This document shows, piece by piece, positions 17,403-24,278 of a DNA stretch of 32,056 bases (position 1 is its first letter; every line of letters begins with the position of its first letter). This DNA is from Microcoleus asticus IPMA8 (GTDB taxonomy: Bacteria; Cyanobacteriota; Cyanobacteriia; Cyanobacteriales; Microcoleaceae). The notes below the pieces were generated by a model that was given only the letters and a program-made list of their open reading frames with translations, was not told the origin of the DNA and made no database searches. The stretch is from the NCBI RefSeq assembly GCF_013179805.1, contig NZ_SRRZ01000088.1:1-32056 (forward strand), given 5' to 3'. The translations under genes were made by a program, and so were the position numbers.

Positions 17403-18716
17403 ATGCGCAAAAGCTTAAAAGCCTACAAACTTAAAATACAGGAGATGCAATACTTGCCTATCTTTTACAGAAAAATCATGCACAGACGAGTTTTCCAGAT
17501 TGCTATTTTACTTTTCCTCCAAGTCGCCCTGGTTCTAGGCCCGTGGGCCGGGCCTGCGGCGGCCCTAACTCCAGAACAGCAGCTTTTGAGCGAAGCTTGG
17601 CGAATTGTCAATCGCTCTTATGTGGATGACAAATTCAACTCTAAAAACTGGTGGTCGATTCGCGAAAAAGCTGTCAAGCAACCGCTCAACGACAGACAGC
17701 AGACTTACACGGCTATTCAGGGGATGCTGGCGAATCTCGATGACCCCTTCACTCGACTGCTGAAACCCGAACAGTACCGCAGTTTGCAGGTCAACACTTC
17801 CGGAGAATTGACGGGAGTTGGGCTGCAAATTGCGATCGACCCCCAGACAAATACCCTAACAGTGGTGGCTCCTTTGGCCGGCTCACCGGCGGATAAAGCC
17901 GGCATCCAACCCCTCGATCGCATTCTGAAAATTGATGGCACTCCTACCTCAGAATTGAGCCTAGACGAAGCAGCAACTCGAATGCGCGGCCGCATCGGCA
18001 CTCCCGTTACCTTGACCTTGGGGCGCGAGGGAAGGGACGCTGCTGAGGAAATTAAGCTAGTGCGCGATCGCATTGCTCTGAATCCGGTTTACGCCGAATT
18101 GCAGTCGGGGGCGGAGAATTTACCGGTGGGCTACATTCGCCTCAGTCAATTCAGCGCTAACGCCACTGAGGAAGTCGCTCGCGCGATCGACGGCTTGGAA
18201 AAACAAGGAGCCGCCGCCTACATTCTCGACCTGCGAAACAACCCGGGCGGACTGTTGCAAGCAGGGATTGAAATTGCCCGCTTGTGGCTCGATTCCGGGA
18301 CGATCGTCTACACGGTTAACCGACAAGGCATTCTCGGCAGTTTTGAAGCCTCAGGACAAGCCTTGACTGGCGATCCGCTGATTGTTTTGGTGAACAAGGG
18401 TACTGCCAGTGCTAGCGAAATTTTGGCTGGTGCGCTGCAAGATAACGGCAGAGCTCAACTGGTCGGAGAAAAGACTTTTGGTAAAGGGCTGATTCAGTCG
18501 CTGTTTGATTTGTCTGACGGTTCCGGGTTAGCGGTGACAGTTGCTAAGTACGAGACGCCGAACCACACAGATATTAACAAACTGGGGATTTCGCCCGATC
18601 GGGTCGTGCCTTTGGAACCCATTGCGCGCGATCAAATCGGCACCGCAGCAGACTTGCAATATCAAGCTGCACTGCAACTACTGAAAGAAACAACCGTGCT
18701 GGCCAAGTCAGTATAA
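17403..18716 (+). CDS. ctpA: Carboxyl-terminal processing protease (peptidase S41)
   Basis: The 437-residue protein has an N-terminal basic region and a hydrophobic signal segment (about 29-49) ending AAA, so it is exported to the lumen or periplasm; the ATG at 17478 (Met26) is an alternative start nearer the signal peptide. A PDZ domain (about 128-215, with GVGLQI and AGSPADKAGI) precedes the S41 protease domain (about 240-400). The Ser-Lys dyad is visible: Ser336 in TASASE and Lys361 in FGKG, 25 apart as in the family. In cyanobacteria CtpA cleaves the C-terminal extension of D1 (PsbA) to allow assembly of the Mn cluster of photosystem II. It sits divergently beside petBD, a sensible neighbourhood for a thylakoid-biogenesis enzyme. 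Confidence 0.95.
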   Translation: MRKSLKAYKLKIQEMQYLPIFYRKIMHRRVFQIAILLFLQVALVLGPWAGPAAALTPEQQLLSEAWRIVNRSYVDDKFNSKNWWSIREKAVKQPLNDRQQTYTAIQGMLANLDDPFTRLLKPEQYRSLQVNTSGELTGVGLQIAIDPQTNTLTVVAPLAGSPADKAGIQPLDRILKIDGTPTSELSLDEAATRMRGRIGTPVTLTLGREGRDAAEEIKLVRDRIALNPVYAELQSGAENLPVGYIRLSQFSANATEEVARAIDGLEKQGAAAYILDLRNNPGGLLQAGIEIARLWLDSGTIVYTVNRQGILGSFEASGQALTGDPLIVLVNKGTASASEILAGALQDNGRAQLVGEKTFGKGLIQSLFDLSDGSGLAVTVAKYETPNHTDINKLGISPDRVVPLEPIARDQIGTAADLQYQAALQLLKETTVLAKSV

Positions 18717-18776
18717 GCCGGAGTTTGAAGTTTTGAGCTTGCAGCAGGGCGTCAATACACAGGTCTGAGTTTCGGT

Positions 18777-18906
18777 CGCAATGACAGACAAGAACGATCC
18801 TAAAAGCTCTTTAACTCAAAAGTCATATCACGTCCGACAGATTCATCTGTCATTGTTCGCTGTACGAAGCAATGACATACAAGAATGATGCTATCGGACG
18901 TGATAT
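18777..18906. repeat. Foldback element with nested hairpins and direct repeats
   Basis: A perfect 13-bp inverted repeat (ATATCACGTCCGA 18825-18837 and its complement 18894-18906) encloses 56 bp. Inside are GACAGAT-TC-ATCTGTC and a 12-bp stem TGTCATTGTTCG against CGAAGCAATGACA (one bulged base). A CAATGACA(G/T)ACAAGAA(C/T)GAT sequence occurs at 18778 and 18870. This looks like a small non-autonomous foldback/MITE or REP-type repeat. It lies between the convergent ctpA and membrane-protein genes, where it could also act as a bidirectional terminator. Confidence 0.78.
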
Positions 18907-18930
18907 TCAAAACCAAAAAATTCCCTTCCC

Positions 18931-19347
18931 TTAAGGTTGCGGGGTTGATTCCTCGGCTTCGAGTACCTCGGGTTCCTGCAAAATCACCGGACGCTGCTGG
19001 GGGTCAGCTTGATTGCTTTGCTCTTGCATCACAGTTTTAGCAAGACTGGGGTCAAAGTAGCGGTTAAACTCGGATCGCGATCGATCGACTCGCCCTTGGG
19101 TAAGATTGACTTCAGCTTGGATTTCGTGCAATTTTTCTTGCACGGCCCGGTAGTGAGGCCAAAGCTGAATCAAAGCAGAAGCGGCACAGACTGAAAGTAC
19201 GATGTTGACTGCTAACTTGACTCCTGTTTCGGCGCCGAGCGTTTGGTGAGGGTAGGAACGCTGGCGGCTGCTGCTGCGACGAGGAGCAACCCGAGGGGAG
19301 TTTTTTACAGGTCGCAGTGGAGTAACGGTGGGTTGAATCGCTTGCAT
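18931..19347 (-). CDS. Small membrane-anchored coiled-coil protein, unknown function (138 aa)
   Basis: The 138-residue product has a basic, proline/serine-rich N-terminus (1-45, presumably cytoplasmic), a single membrane helix (about 46-64; VNIVLSVCAASALIQLW) and a coiled-coil segment (about 68-95; YRAVQEKLHEIQAEVNLTQG). An acidic, Gln/Pro-rich tail ends with EAEESTPQP. The bitopic plan resembles small FtsB/FtsL/DivIC-like proteins, but that may be convergence, and I would not assign a division role. It converges on ctpA and is probably monocistronic. The ATG at 19347 has no strong Shine-Dalgarno. Conserved cyanobacterial-type protein of unknown role. Confidence 0.72.
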   Translation of the reverse strand: MQAIQPTVTPLRPVKNSPRVAPRRSSSRQRSYPHQTLGAETGVKLAVNIVLSVCAASALIQLWPHYRAVQEKLHEIQAEVNLTQGRVDRSRSEFNRYFDPSLAKTVMQEQSNQADPQQRPVILQEPEVLEAEESTPQP

Positions 19348-19495
19348 AATTTTTTTTCAAATACCTGAGACTGAGGTTTTAGAGCTGAAAACAGAAAATT
19401 CTGAGCTTAACGCACACCCCCCCGGTTTGTCAGGGTGCTGACAGCCAAGATTTTTGAGACTGAGTAAACTACCCACCGCTAACAGCGGTTAGCCG

Positions 19496-19966
19496 TTAGC
19501 GGCGGCTTTCAACAGCCCTCAAGCTAAAGAATAGCTTGTTGCCTTCAAGTCGGTTTACAGACAACCCAAATAATTTAATCATCTTCGCACCATTCAAATC
19601 AGCATCGCCATGCCAGCCACAATGTCCGCATTTAAAGCTTTTTCCAATCCGATAGGATTCACGCCAGCCGGATGGATGTGCAGACATCGATCGCAGGTTT
19701 GACTCGTGTAGCGGGGATTGATAGCGAACTTCAAGCCTAGCATCAATAGCTTTCTAATCAAGGAATTGTGGCAACTGATAGAACGCCCAACTATTAGAAC
19801 GTCTGCGTTCTGTTTTGGTGCGGGACATCTGATTAGTCCGCTCTCGGATTTTGGTCAAATCCTCAATGGCGACAATCGCATTACTCGCCAATGCTTGCTG
19901 AATGATGAGACAAGATTGCATCAATCTTTGATGCAATAAGGAAACCGCAGATGAACGCAGAGGCAT
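19496..19966 (-). pseudogene. TnpB (IS200/IS605-type) relic with zinc ribbon
   Basis: The frame from 19966 contains SNAIVAIEDLTKIRERTNQM and TKTERRRSNSWAFYQLP, the TnpB RuvC-II Glu block. A second frame gives INPRYTSQTCDRCLHIHP, the first zinc-ribbon CxxC. A third frame, ending at 19496, gives GKSFKCGHCGWHGDADLNGA, holding the second CxxC and the RuvC-III Asp. All three blocks are in the right order but need frameshifts near 19740 and 19670. Only the C-terminal half remains; RuvC-I is absent. It is a nonfunctional fragment of an RNA-guided nuclease gene. No ωRNA/right end was defined. Confidence 0.85.
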
Positions 19967-20527
19967 TTCAAGATAGTTTGCGAATGCTTGTAAGAAGTCT
20001 GCAGATTTGGCTTAAACTTCAACTTGATTGCGGGCATCTATAAATTACGAACTCAACTTTTCAGCATGACTTTTGCAAGATGTCCGTACTATATATTCGA
20101 TCGCCGAAGAACGAGCGGGAAGCCCTGGGCTACCGACATGGGAGGAACGCGGTTGCGGTTTCAACGGCTGTCAAAATGCTAGAACTAATCGCCGAGTAAG
20201 AATAACCAGGCGTAGCGTTGAAGTGTTTTATTAAGGAGCAACCCCTGATTTATATCGGATCGGCACGACATAAGCCTGGGCAAACAAGCAATGGTGGACA
20301 CGCAGCTTACCAATAGAGGCGTTGTGATGGACTCGGAAAGCAAAACAAGATAAAAGTAAGCGCAATTGCAATACGAATCGTAATGGTAGTGGTTTTTGAG
20401 CGTGTAGAGGTGATTTGTCATCACCTGTAAGACTTAATTATGGTCTTATGAATTCCTTCCTATGGGAGGCATGGGGAGTTGTCAAATATGCCATTAATCG
20501 TCCCAATGATAGACTTAATTAGTGAGT
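19967..20527. other. Flank of the TnpB relic, no gene recognised
   Basis: Several short frames occur but none has a recognisable motif. TAAGAC/GTCTTA around 20426-20445 makes a small hairpin, and GACTTAATTA recurs near 20430 and 20508. The region is probably insertion-sequence debris. Confidence 0.3.
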
Positions 20528-20660
20528 CGTCGCCTACCCCTGGTCTGTTCTCGCTCAGCTCAAAATCGACGAGCGTGGTGGGACTCCTCCTTCGTCACCC
20601 ATTCCTCTATTAGCAACAAGCTTGCGCTGTGGCGGGGGCATTCTGGGGTGCGAGGTGACG
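20528..20660. other. Candidate structured RNA or foldback element
   Basis: CGTCGCCT (20528-20535) pairs with AGGTGACG (20653-20660, one G-U), and CCCC (20537-20540) pairs with GGGG (20645-20648), making a long-range closing stem. CGCTC/GAGCG (20552-20556, 20571-20575) forms an internal hairpin, and CGTCACC/GGTGACG (20593-20599, 20654-20660) is an alternative pairing. The segment is GC-rich and has no protein signature. It could be an RNA gene of about 130 nt or a transposon end. The strand is undecided and I do not recognise a known family. Confidence 0.3.
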
Positions 20661-20688
20661 CCTGAGGACAGAATTTCCCAATAAAAAT

Positions 20689-20785
20689 GCCTGCCCTTGC
20701 AGTCTCGTCTTGGTGACAACAGACAATTTACTCCACTGAGGCAGCAATTGTCTGTAATGCCAGAGAGTTAACTACTAGGGCAGGC
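20689..20785 (-). terminator. Nested double stem downstream of psaM, terminator-like
   Basis: An outer perfect 9-bp stem (GCCTGCCCT 20689-20697 with 20777-20785) encloses an inner perfect 10-bp stem (ACAGACAATT 20719-20728 with 20746-20755). On the minus strand the outer stem is followed by ATTTTTA, so it suits termination of psaM 32 bp downstream of its stop codon. At 97 nt it is large for a simple terminator and may be a stable 3'-derived RNA. Confidence 0.5.
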
Positions 20786-20816
20786 GATCGAGCGGTTCGC
20801 GGCTGGTGCCTGGAAA

Positions 20817-20912
20817 CTACTTGTACAGTTCAGTTGCGAGCCGGAAAGCCATGATTCCGGGAATCAAAGCAATTACGAGCGCTACGTAGACTTGGGTATC
20901 TGTTAAAGACAT
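20817..20912 (-). CDS. psaM: Photosystem I reaction centre subunit XII
   Basis: This 31-residue gene translates as MSLTDTQVYVALVIALIPGI followed by MAFRLATELYK. It matches the PsaM family in length, in the DTQ N-terminus, in the single transmembrane helix (about 8-26) and in the conserved RLxTELYK end. PsaM is a small integral subunit of cyanobacterial photosystem I that contributes to trimer contacts and chlorophyll/carotenoid binding. AAGGAG on the minus strand lies 10 nt before the ATG at 20912. The gene is monocistronic, with a large hairpin downstream. Confidence 0.96.
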   Translation of the reverse strand: MSLTDTQVYVALVIALIPGIMAFRLATELYK

Positions 20913-20948
20913 ATTGGGAAAACTCCTTTTCGCGGGCACGAGCTTTCA

Positions 20949-20967
20949 CCAATTTCAGACAAATTGG
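20949..20967 (-). promoter_or_regulatory. 7-bp dyad in the psaM leader
   Basis: CCAATTT-5 nt-AAATTGG is a perfect inverted repeat 37 bp before the psaM ATG. It could be an operator or a leader hairpin. No known binding-site consensus was matched. Confidence 0.35.
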
Positions 20968-21006
20968 CGCTTTTGGGAATCATTTGTTACAACTTGAAAT
21001 AAATTT

Positions 21007-21091
21007 GGTGGGTTCGGGGAGGAGTGGGAGAGTGGAGAGTGGAGGTGTGGGGGAGTCGGAGATCGGGAAAGTGGGAGAGTGGGAGAGTGGG
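21007..21091 (+). repeat. G-rich GTGGGAGA-type repeat tract
   Basis: A purine-rich run with many GGG blocks and repeated GTGGGAGA units. Such GGGAGTGGGGGA-like tracts are frequent in Oscillatoriales intergenic DNA. It lies between psaM and the TerC gene and could form a G-quadruplex. Confidence 0.75.
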
Positions 21092-21140
21092 AAAAATCCT
21101 GCTTCTTCCCTCTTCTTTGTGCCCTCTTACCTCAACATCC

Positions 21141-21167
21141 ATCGGTTACATCAGTTACATCAGTTAC
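21141..21167 (+). repeat. 9-bp tandem repeat, three units
   Basis: ATCGGTTAC, ATCAGTTAC, ATCAGTTAC in perfect register. It is a short tandem repeat upstream of the TerC gene with no coding sequence. Confidence 0.8.
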
Positions 21168-21336
21168 ATCCGAAGCAAACGAATCCGTTGCCCAACTTTC
21201 TTCGTTCCGACGATCGGAGTAGTGCAGAATTACCGCATTAGGTTAAGATTTAAGTGAAGGTGACACTAATTTTAGACAGAGCGGGTAATTTGCGCTGCGC
21301 TCGACCCTTGCCAATCTTAGGTGCCCAAAATAGTTA

Positions 21337-22107
21337 ATGATAGATCAATTTCTCGACGCTTCACCCAATTTTGGAGTTGACGGCTTTTTATTATTGTTGG
21401 TTTTGGTGGCTTTGGAGGCTGTACTTTCGGCTGACAACGCGATCGCCCTGGCGTCTATTTCTAAAGGTTTGGAAGATGCCAAGGATCAGCAAAAAGCTCT
21501 CAACTTGGGTTTGATAATTGCTTTTGTACTGCGGATCTCACTAATTTTAACGGCTACTTGGGTGATCCAGTTCTGGCAGTTTGAACTGCTTGGTGCACTT
21601 TACCTGCTGTGGCTTGTTTTCCAACATTTTACTTCAGAGACAGACTCCGAAGGAGAACATCATGGGCCGAGATTTGCGTCTGTGTGGCAAGCAATTCCCA
21701 TGATTGCTTTTACGGATTTAGCGTTTTCTTTGGATAGCGTTACTACTGCGATCGCTGTTTCTGACGACACTTTTATCGTTGTAACAGGCGCTACTATTGG
21801 AATTATTGCCCTGCGATTCATGGCCGGATTGTTCATCCGCTGGCTGGATGAATTCGTTCACCTAGAAAGTGCTGGTTACATCACTGTTGGGTTCGTGGGA
21901 ATGCGGTTGTTGGTGAAAGTAATTAATCCGGATTTAGTTCCTCCGCAATGGCTGCTAGTTTCCAGTATCGTCTTGATGTTTGTGTGGGGATTTTCTAAGC
22001 GCACTCCCGAGTCAGTCGAGATGGCTAAATCTCTAGAAATGGCTCTGAATCAGCCGGATTCAGAAGTTGCTGTGCGAGAATCGCAAGGACATAAGTCCGA
22101 AAATTAA
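21337..22107 (+). CDS. TerC family integral membrane protein
   Basis: The 256-residue protein has about seven transmembrane helices and both TerC signature blocks: EAVLSADNAIA (Glu27, Asp33, Asn34) in the first helix and FTDLAFSLDS (Asp127, Asp133) in the middle. A short charged loop (about 98-113, SETDSEGEHHG) separates the halves. The soluble C-terminal tail is Glu/Ser-rich. TerC/Alx proteins move or protect against divalent metals, notably Mn2+ in several bacteria, and a plant chloroplast relative is needed for thylakoid formation; the cargo here is not shown by sequence. It is monocistronic with its own strong terminator. I see no clear yybP-ykoY riboswitch upstream. The ATG at 21337 matches the family start. 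Confidence 0.93.
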   Translation: MIDQFLDASPNFGVDGFLLLLVLVALEAVLSADNAIALASISKGLEDAKDQQKALNLGLIIAFVLRISLILTATWVIQFWQFELLGALYLLWLVFQHFTSETDSEGEHHGPRFASVWQAIPMIAFTDLAFSLDSVTTAIAVSDDTFIVVTGATIGIIALRFMAGLFIRWLDEFVHLESAGYITVGFVGMRLLVKVINPDLVPPQWLLVSSIVLMFVWGFSKRTPESVEMAKSLEMALNQPDSEVAVRESQGHKSEN

Positions 22108-22178
22108 CATACTTGCATTTGAATAAAGTTAGCTTAAATCTGTCAAACCAACAAGATTGATGGCTGGTCAAAACCTGC

Positions 22179-22231
22179 AAAAGCCTTTCATCTCCGGACT
22201 AAAGTCACCGGGATGAAAGGCTTTTATTTTG
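22179..22231 (+). terminator. Intrinsic terminator of the TerC gene
   Basis: AAAAGCCTTTCATC (22179-22192) pairs perfectly over 14 bp with 22212-22225, and ATTTTGT follows. The loop has additional CCGG pairing. It is 71 bp downstream of the TerC stop. Confidence 0.9.
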
Positions 22232-22264
22232 TAATATCCTTTCCTTCACTAGCCGATCGAACTT

Positions 22265-22362
22265 ATGGGAGTAGAATTGGGCCTATGGGAAGGCAGTTAT
22301 CAAAATCAGACTCAGCAATGGTTGCGCTGGTGGATAGCGAGGGGAATTTGTTGCTGACGGGG
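22265..22362 (+). pseudogene. Uma2/DUF820-type nuclease C-terminal relic
   Basis: MGVELGLWEGSYQNQTQQWL plus RWW is followed, after a -1 frame change near 22332, by DSEGNLLLTG. This resembles the C-terminal GLxLGLWxGxY...WLRWYDxxGNLLLT block of Uma2-family PD-(D/E)XK proteins, which are abundant in cyanobacteria. The upstream catalytic domain is missing. It is a remnant, and no product is expected. Confidence 0.58.
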
Positions 22363-22589
22363 TTGGTGGCATATTGGCGATCGCAGGCGATCGATCCGGG
22401 TCTGATTTGAGCCTTGGTGGTGGCTATATTTTTTAAAAAGAGAGAAATAGGGCGAGCGATGAGAAGGAGTTGCAGGCGATCGCATTCATCTATTGGGAAA
22501 AAATGTAACCTTCCGGTTGAGTGGCTGCCAGAAAACTTCGCAATGCACCAGAAATCTGAGTCCATCCACTCCAACAGAGATGTGATACA

Positions 22590-23324
22590 TCAGTCACCTA
22601 AAAGTTCCTTAGGAATCAATACAGGATTACGGATCTTCCGAATTCTCTCAGAGCCGCCAAGACTAAGATTTTGTTCCGCTTTAATAACCCTAAGCTGCGC
22701 CATTTTATGATGATATCGTCGAAACTTATCCTTTAACTCTTGATCAATCATAGTTGTTTGAAACTGGGCATCCTGGGACATTAACAACATTTCAGGTTTT
22801 ATTTCAATATCATTAGCGCCAATAAAAGTGTTCACAAGAACCTGAAATGTCAAGGGTTTTTTATGGTCAAGATGGCTCTCATAAATAGCTACTTTATCAC
22901 CAGTAATATCGCATTCAACTCTTCCATCCTGATCGGCCAACTTTTCAAAGAATATTTTTTTAGTTAGCCGAAGATCATCTTGAACAGCGGCACGGCAGGC
23001 TTCTAAAAAATTTTGATAAAGAGACTTTCCTTTAGCAGAAATCGCTGTGCGATAAGAAAAATCTGTTTTAGATCCATCTGTTCTTTCTATCCAAAAGCAA
23101 CTTGTCGGCATATCGGTTCTATATTTGTACAAACGTTTTATACCACATCCAATCTTTTTATCTGCTTCAGGATGGCGCTCCAGAAGAGCTAGTAACATAT
23201 CGCGATCATCACCTGCTATGCTTTGACCATTTCGATAGCGCTCCAACATATTTCTGAAGTGTTCAATAGCATCTTTCTGGAATTTGAACTCTATTCCATT
23301 GAGAACAATTGGTTGCCTTGCCAT
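22590..23324 (-). CDS. DCL/DUF3223 domain protein with HNH-nuclease-like C-terminus
   Basis: The 244-residue protein has an N-terminal segment (about 30-95) with DKKIGCGIKRLYKY (from Asp55) and KTDFSYRTAI, which matches the DCL/DUF3223 fold found in plant DCL proteins. The C-terminal part (about 130-225) contains CDITGD, HLDHKKPLTFQVLV (His151, Asp153, His154) and a tail YHHKMAQLRVIKAEQNLSLG with Asn219. This is the layout of a beta-beta-alpha/HNH nuclease. A putative DNA-processing nuclease is inferred; activity is untested. AGGGA (23330-23334) lies 5 nt before the ATG. It diverges from xisH. A defence or mobile-element role is possible. Confidence 0.72.
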   Translation of the reverse strand: MARQPIVLNGIEFKFQKDAIEHFRNMLERYRNGQSIAGDDRDMLLALLERHPEADKKIGCGIKRLYKYRTDMPTSCFWIERTDGSKTDFSYRTAISAKGKSLYQNFLEACRAAVQDDLRLTKKIFFEKLADQDGRVECDITGDKVAIYESHLDHKKPLTFQVLVNTFIGANDIEIKPEMLLMSQDAQFQTTMIDQELKDKFRRYHHKMAQLRVIKAEQNLSLGGSERIRKIRNPVLIPKELLGD

Positions 23325-23370
23325 TTAAACTCCCTACCAGTTTTATATGACGTATAACTTAAATTGTATC

Positions 23371-23409
23371 GCAGATATGTTACCCTAGATCATAATAAGC
23401 GATATCTGC
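23371..23409. promoter_or_regulatory. Inverted repeat in the divergent promoter region of the DCL-HNH gene and xisH
   Basis: GCAGATAT (23371-23378) and ATATCTGC (23402-23409) are exact reverse complements 23 bp apart, between the divergent starts at 23324 and 23471. It is a plausible shared operator for both genes. No known regulator consensus was recognised. Confidence 0.42.
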
Positions 23410-23470
23410 AAGACATAGGAGTTCAAAAAGTCCCTGCTTATCTTTCCTAACCTCAATTCTCGAATGTCGA

Positions 23471-23890
23471 ATGTCTAGACGCGATAATTTACACTTCTCC
23501 CTACGTCGCACCCTCGAAAAAGACGGGTGGACAATTACGGACGATCCTTTAGTCTTAGTGTTAGAACAGACACTTTTGAAAGCCGACTTAGGAGCAGAAA
23601 AGTTTTTTACTGCGGAAAAAGAAGGGCAGAAAATCGCTGTTGAAATCAAAGACTTCGATTCACCCTCAGTCATCAGTGAACTGGAAAAAACGATGGGACA
23701 GCTTCAGCTTTACCAATGGGCATTGGAAGGGCAAGAGCCGGAGCGTCAGTTGTTTTTAGCTGTGAGCCAAGCGATATACATTAAACACTTTCAAAAACCG
23801 ATTTTTCAGTTAGCCGTTCAACGAAATAAAATCAACTTATTAGTTTACGAACCAAATCAAGAGGTGATTCTCCAATGGATAACTCACTAA
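23471..23890 (+). CDS. xisH: XisH family protein (PD-(D/E)XK-like)
   Basis: The 139-residue product matches XisH: LRRTLEKDGWTITDDPL at the N-terminus and ADLGAEKFFTAEKEGQKI leading to VEIKDF and ELEKTMGQLQLYQWAL. Asp39, Glu58 and Lys60 form the PD-(D/E)XK-like set, preserved here. XisH was first described with XisF and XisI as needed for excision of the fdxN element in Anabaena heterocysts, but homologues occur throughout cyanobacteria, many without heterocysts, and their role there is unknown. The stop overlaps the start of xisI by 16 bp. The ATG at 23471 is the family-compatible start, with no strong Shine-Dalgarno. Confidence 0.93.
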   Translation: MSRRDNLHFSLRRTLEKDGWTITDDPLVLVLEQTLLKADLGAEKFFTAEKEGQKIAVEIKDFDSPSVISELEKTMGQLQLYQWALEGQEPERQLFLAVSQAIYIKHFQKPIFQLAVQRNKINLLVYEPNQEVILQWITH

Positions 23891-24210
23891 GCTATGCAGA
23901 CATCCTCAAAAACACCCTGCAAGAAGCAACTCGCGCCCAACCCCGTTTACAGGCGATCCAGCTTTACCCCGTCTGTGATGTCGATTCTGGTCACTTTCTG
24001 ATTCTGGCTACAGGCTGGGATAAACAGCGCTGGATTGACACGATTCTGTTTCATGCTCGTTTAGTCGATAATCAAGTTGTAATTGAAGAAGATAACTTCG
24101 AGGAAGGTCTAAGCCAAGCGCTGATTGCAGGGGGTATAAAAGCAGAGGATATCGTGACTAGCCCCTTCCCTGACAACAGCGATAGACAGAAAACCTATCA
24201 GACAGTATAA
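23875..24210 (+). CDS. xisI: XisI family protein
   Basis: The 111-residue protein matches XisI: a helical N-terminus, then VCDVDSGHFLILATGWDKQR with WIDTILFHARLVDNQVVIEE and a C-terminal LIAGGIKAEDIV. It is the usual partner of XisH and overlaps it by 16 bp, with GAGGTGA 7 nt before its ATG giving translational coupling. The fdxN-element link is known only for the Anabaena pair, so here it is best described as a small control protein of an XisHI unit that may not excise anything. A purine-rich tract follows between this gene and the convergent futC end. Confidence 0.93.
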   Translation: MDNSLSYADILKNTLQEATRAQPRLQAIQLYPVCDVDSGHFLILATGWDKQRWIDTILFHARLVDNQVVIEEDNFEEGLSQALIAGGIKAEDIVTSPFPDNSDRQKTYQTV

Positions 24211-24278
24211 GGAAGAAGGAAGAGGGGGAAACTGGGAGACAGGAAGAAGGGGAGGATTTTTTCCCAATTAGCAATTAG

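Noticed and set aside
20185..20424. 79-codon minus-strand frame with a hydrophobic C-terminal part
   Set aside because: Lies in insertion-sequence debris, has no conserved motif and no convincing start context.
21240..21336. Possible yybP-ykoY manganese riboswitch before the TerC gene
   Set aside because: TerC genes often have one, but I could not find its conserved core bases here.
23875..24210. Possible fdxN-like element excision site controlled by xisHI
   Set aside because: No XisF-type recombinase, no nif genes and no flanking direct repeats were seen in the window.
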